NCBI GenBank assembly: GCA_963662155.1
Contig: OY759263.1
Span: 3,219,071-3,283,070 of the forward strand
Origin: Lamellibrachia columna
Taxonomy: Eukaryota > Annelida > Polychaeta > Sabellida > Siboglinidae
Direction: 5' to 3'
Length of the DNA stretch: 64,000 bases
In this document: positions 62,825 to 64,000 of the stretch, piece by piece
How the letters are laid out: each line of letters starts with the position of its first letter
Position numbering within the stretch: position 1 is the stretch's first letter
Position numbers and translations under genes: made by a program
Notes under the pieces: generated by a model
Told to the model about the DNA's origin: nothing
The model's input: only the letters and a program-made list of their open reading frames with translations
Database searches by the model: none

Positions 62825-63466
62825 AACTGTCAAAGTATAAAACTTAATGTAAAAATACTTATCTTAACGCTGACGTTGTAGTCAACATAACTGTCAAAGT
62901 ATAAAACTTAATGTAAAAATACTTATCTTAACGCTGACGTTGTAGTCAACATAACTGTCAAAGTATAAAACTTAATGTAAAAATACTTATCTTAACGCTG
63001 ACGTTGTAGTCAACATAACTGTCAAAGTATAAAACTTAATGTAAAAATACTTATCTTAACGCTGACGTTGTAGTCAACATAACTGTCAAAGTATAAAACT
63101 TAATGTAAAAATACTTATCTTAACGCTGATGTTGTAGTCAACATAACTGTCAAAGTATAAAACTTAATGTAAAAATACTTATCTTAACGCTGACATTGTA
63201 GTCAACATAACTGTCAAAGTATAAAACTTTATGTATAAATACTTATCTTAACGCTGACGTTGTAGTCAACATAACTGTCAAAGTATAAAACTTTATGTAA
63301 AAATACTTATCTTAACGCTGACGTTGTAGTCAACATAACTGTCAAAGTATAAAACTTAATGTAAAAATACTTATCTTAAGGCTGACGTTGTAGTCAACAT
63401 AACTGTCAAAGTATAAAACTTAATGTAAAAATACTTATCTTAATGCTGACGTTGTAGTCAACATAA
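62825..63466. repeat. 64-bp tandem array, 10 copies
   Basis: Unit contains AACTGTCAAAGTATAAAAC and CTTAACGCTGACGTTGTAG, exact 64-bp spacing with few substitutions. Confidence 0.97.
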
Positions 63467-63617
63467 AACAGCCCATTAAATATTATATTACATAACACTG
63501 ATTTAAAACTAAAACACTAAAGCTTAAAAATTTATAAAATAGAGGAGAACCAAATGTTTGAAACATGTTAAGTCGGCAGCCTCGTTGATGATGGTGATGA
63601 TGATGGCATCTAAAGAC

Positions 63618-63846
63618 AGCAAGGCAGAATGATGCACTACACAGGACAGCAAGGCAGGATGATGCACTACACAGAATAGCAAGGCAGGATGATGCACTAC
63701 ACAGGACAGCAAGGCAGGATGATGCACTACACAGGACAGCAAGGCAGGATGATGCACTACACAGGACAGCAAGGCAGGATGATGCACTACACAGGACAGC
63801 AAGGCAGGATGATGCACTACACAGAATAGCAAGGCAGGATGATGCA
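63618..63846. repeat. 30-bp tandem array, about 7.7 copies
   Basis: Unit ACAGCAAGGCAGGATGATGC plus ACTACACAGG; ACAGAATAGC variants at 63,672 and 63,822. Confidence 0.96.
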
Positions 63847-64000
63847 TTTTATTGTCATGAACTGAAAGCATTGAAGTTTTAACTTGTCATCGTAACTTTG
63901 TGTCAAGGTCATTGCAGCTTACCTTACTTATCTGACTAGAGTTGATAGCACAGTTACCCAATTACTCATGATATAGCACATTGATCAGCTTCCTGGCTCT

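Overview
The window is animal nuclear DNA. It shows multi-exon genes with GT–AG introns, an extracellular VWD–EGF–SEA–transmembrane protein, tRNA-derived SINEs, a CR1/L2-like LINE, hAT and Mutator-like DNA transposons, and an extreme load of micro- and minisatellites. The gene architecture and repeat style suggest a marine invertebrate, perhaps a mollusc or other lophotrochozoan. The species cannot be named from the sequence alone.

Region 1 (1–27,730, + strand) is the 3' part of one large gene. I could join 25 coding exons with consistent phases; together they encode about 1,109 residues. The order is VWD domain, a conserved post-VWD segment, an Ig/cadherin-like segment, about 11–12 EGF modules, a SEA domain with an autocleavage-type G|SVIV site, one transmembrane helix and a basic cytoplasmic tail ending at a TAG at 27,728. 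This is the layout of a membrane-bound mucin (MUC4-like). Nearly every intron carries a tandem array. The largest are a 63-bp array (about 1.5 kb), a 31-bp array (3.7 kb), an 18-bp array (3.5 kb) and an uninterrupted (CAG)479 tract. The 18-bp and 47-bp arrays are amplified copies of the exon/intron junction itself, so each multiplies 5' splice-site-like sequence.

Region 2 (27,730–42,500) holds the 3' flank and mostly satellite DNA: a 38-bp and a 43-bp array (the latter with perfect inverted ends), a 3.7-kb 26-bp array whose unit carries GCCGCCAT, an 18-bp array, and a 46-bp array carrying many TGAGTCA motifs. Degraded LINE and hAT fragments and a SINE lie between them.

Region 3 (42,513–44,705) is an apparently intact Mutator-like transposon, with 480-residue FLYWCH/MULE transposase, long terminal inverted repeats and a perfect 10-bp target duplication.

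Region 4 (44,706–54,160) holds a near-perfect 27-bp array, a tRNA-derived SINE, the first coding exon of a small secreted coiled-coil protein (48,973–49,270), and a 744-bp non-autonomous hAT element with a perfect 8-bp target duplication.

Region 5 (54,160–60,960) is a broken minus-strand LINE split by a 3.6-kb DNA transposon with its own inverted ends and a frameshifted K/R-rich protein. The last 3 kb (60,960–64,000) is AT-rich, with three more tandem families and no gene I can support.
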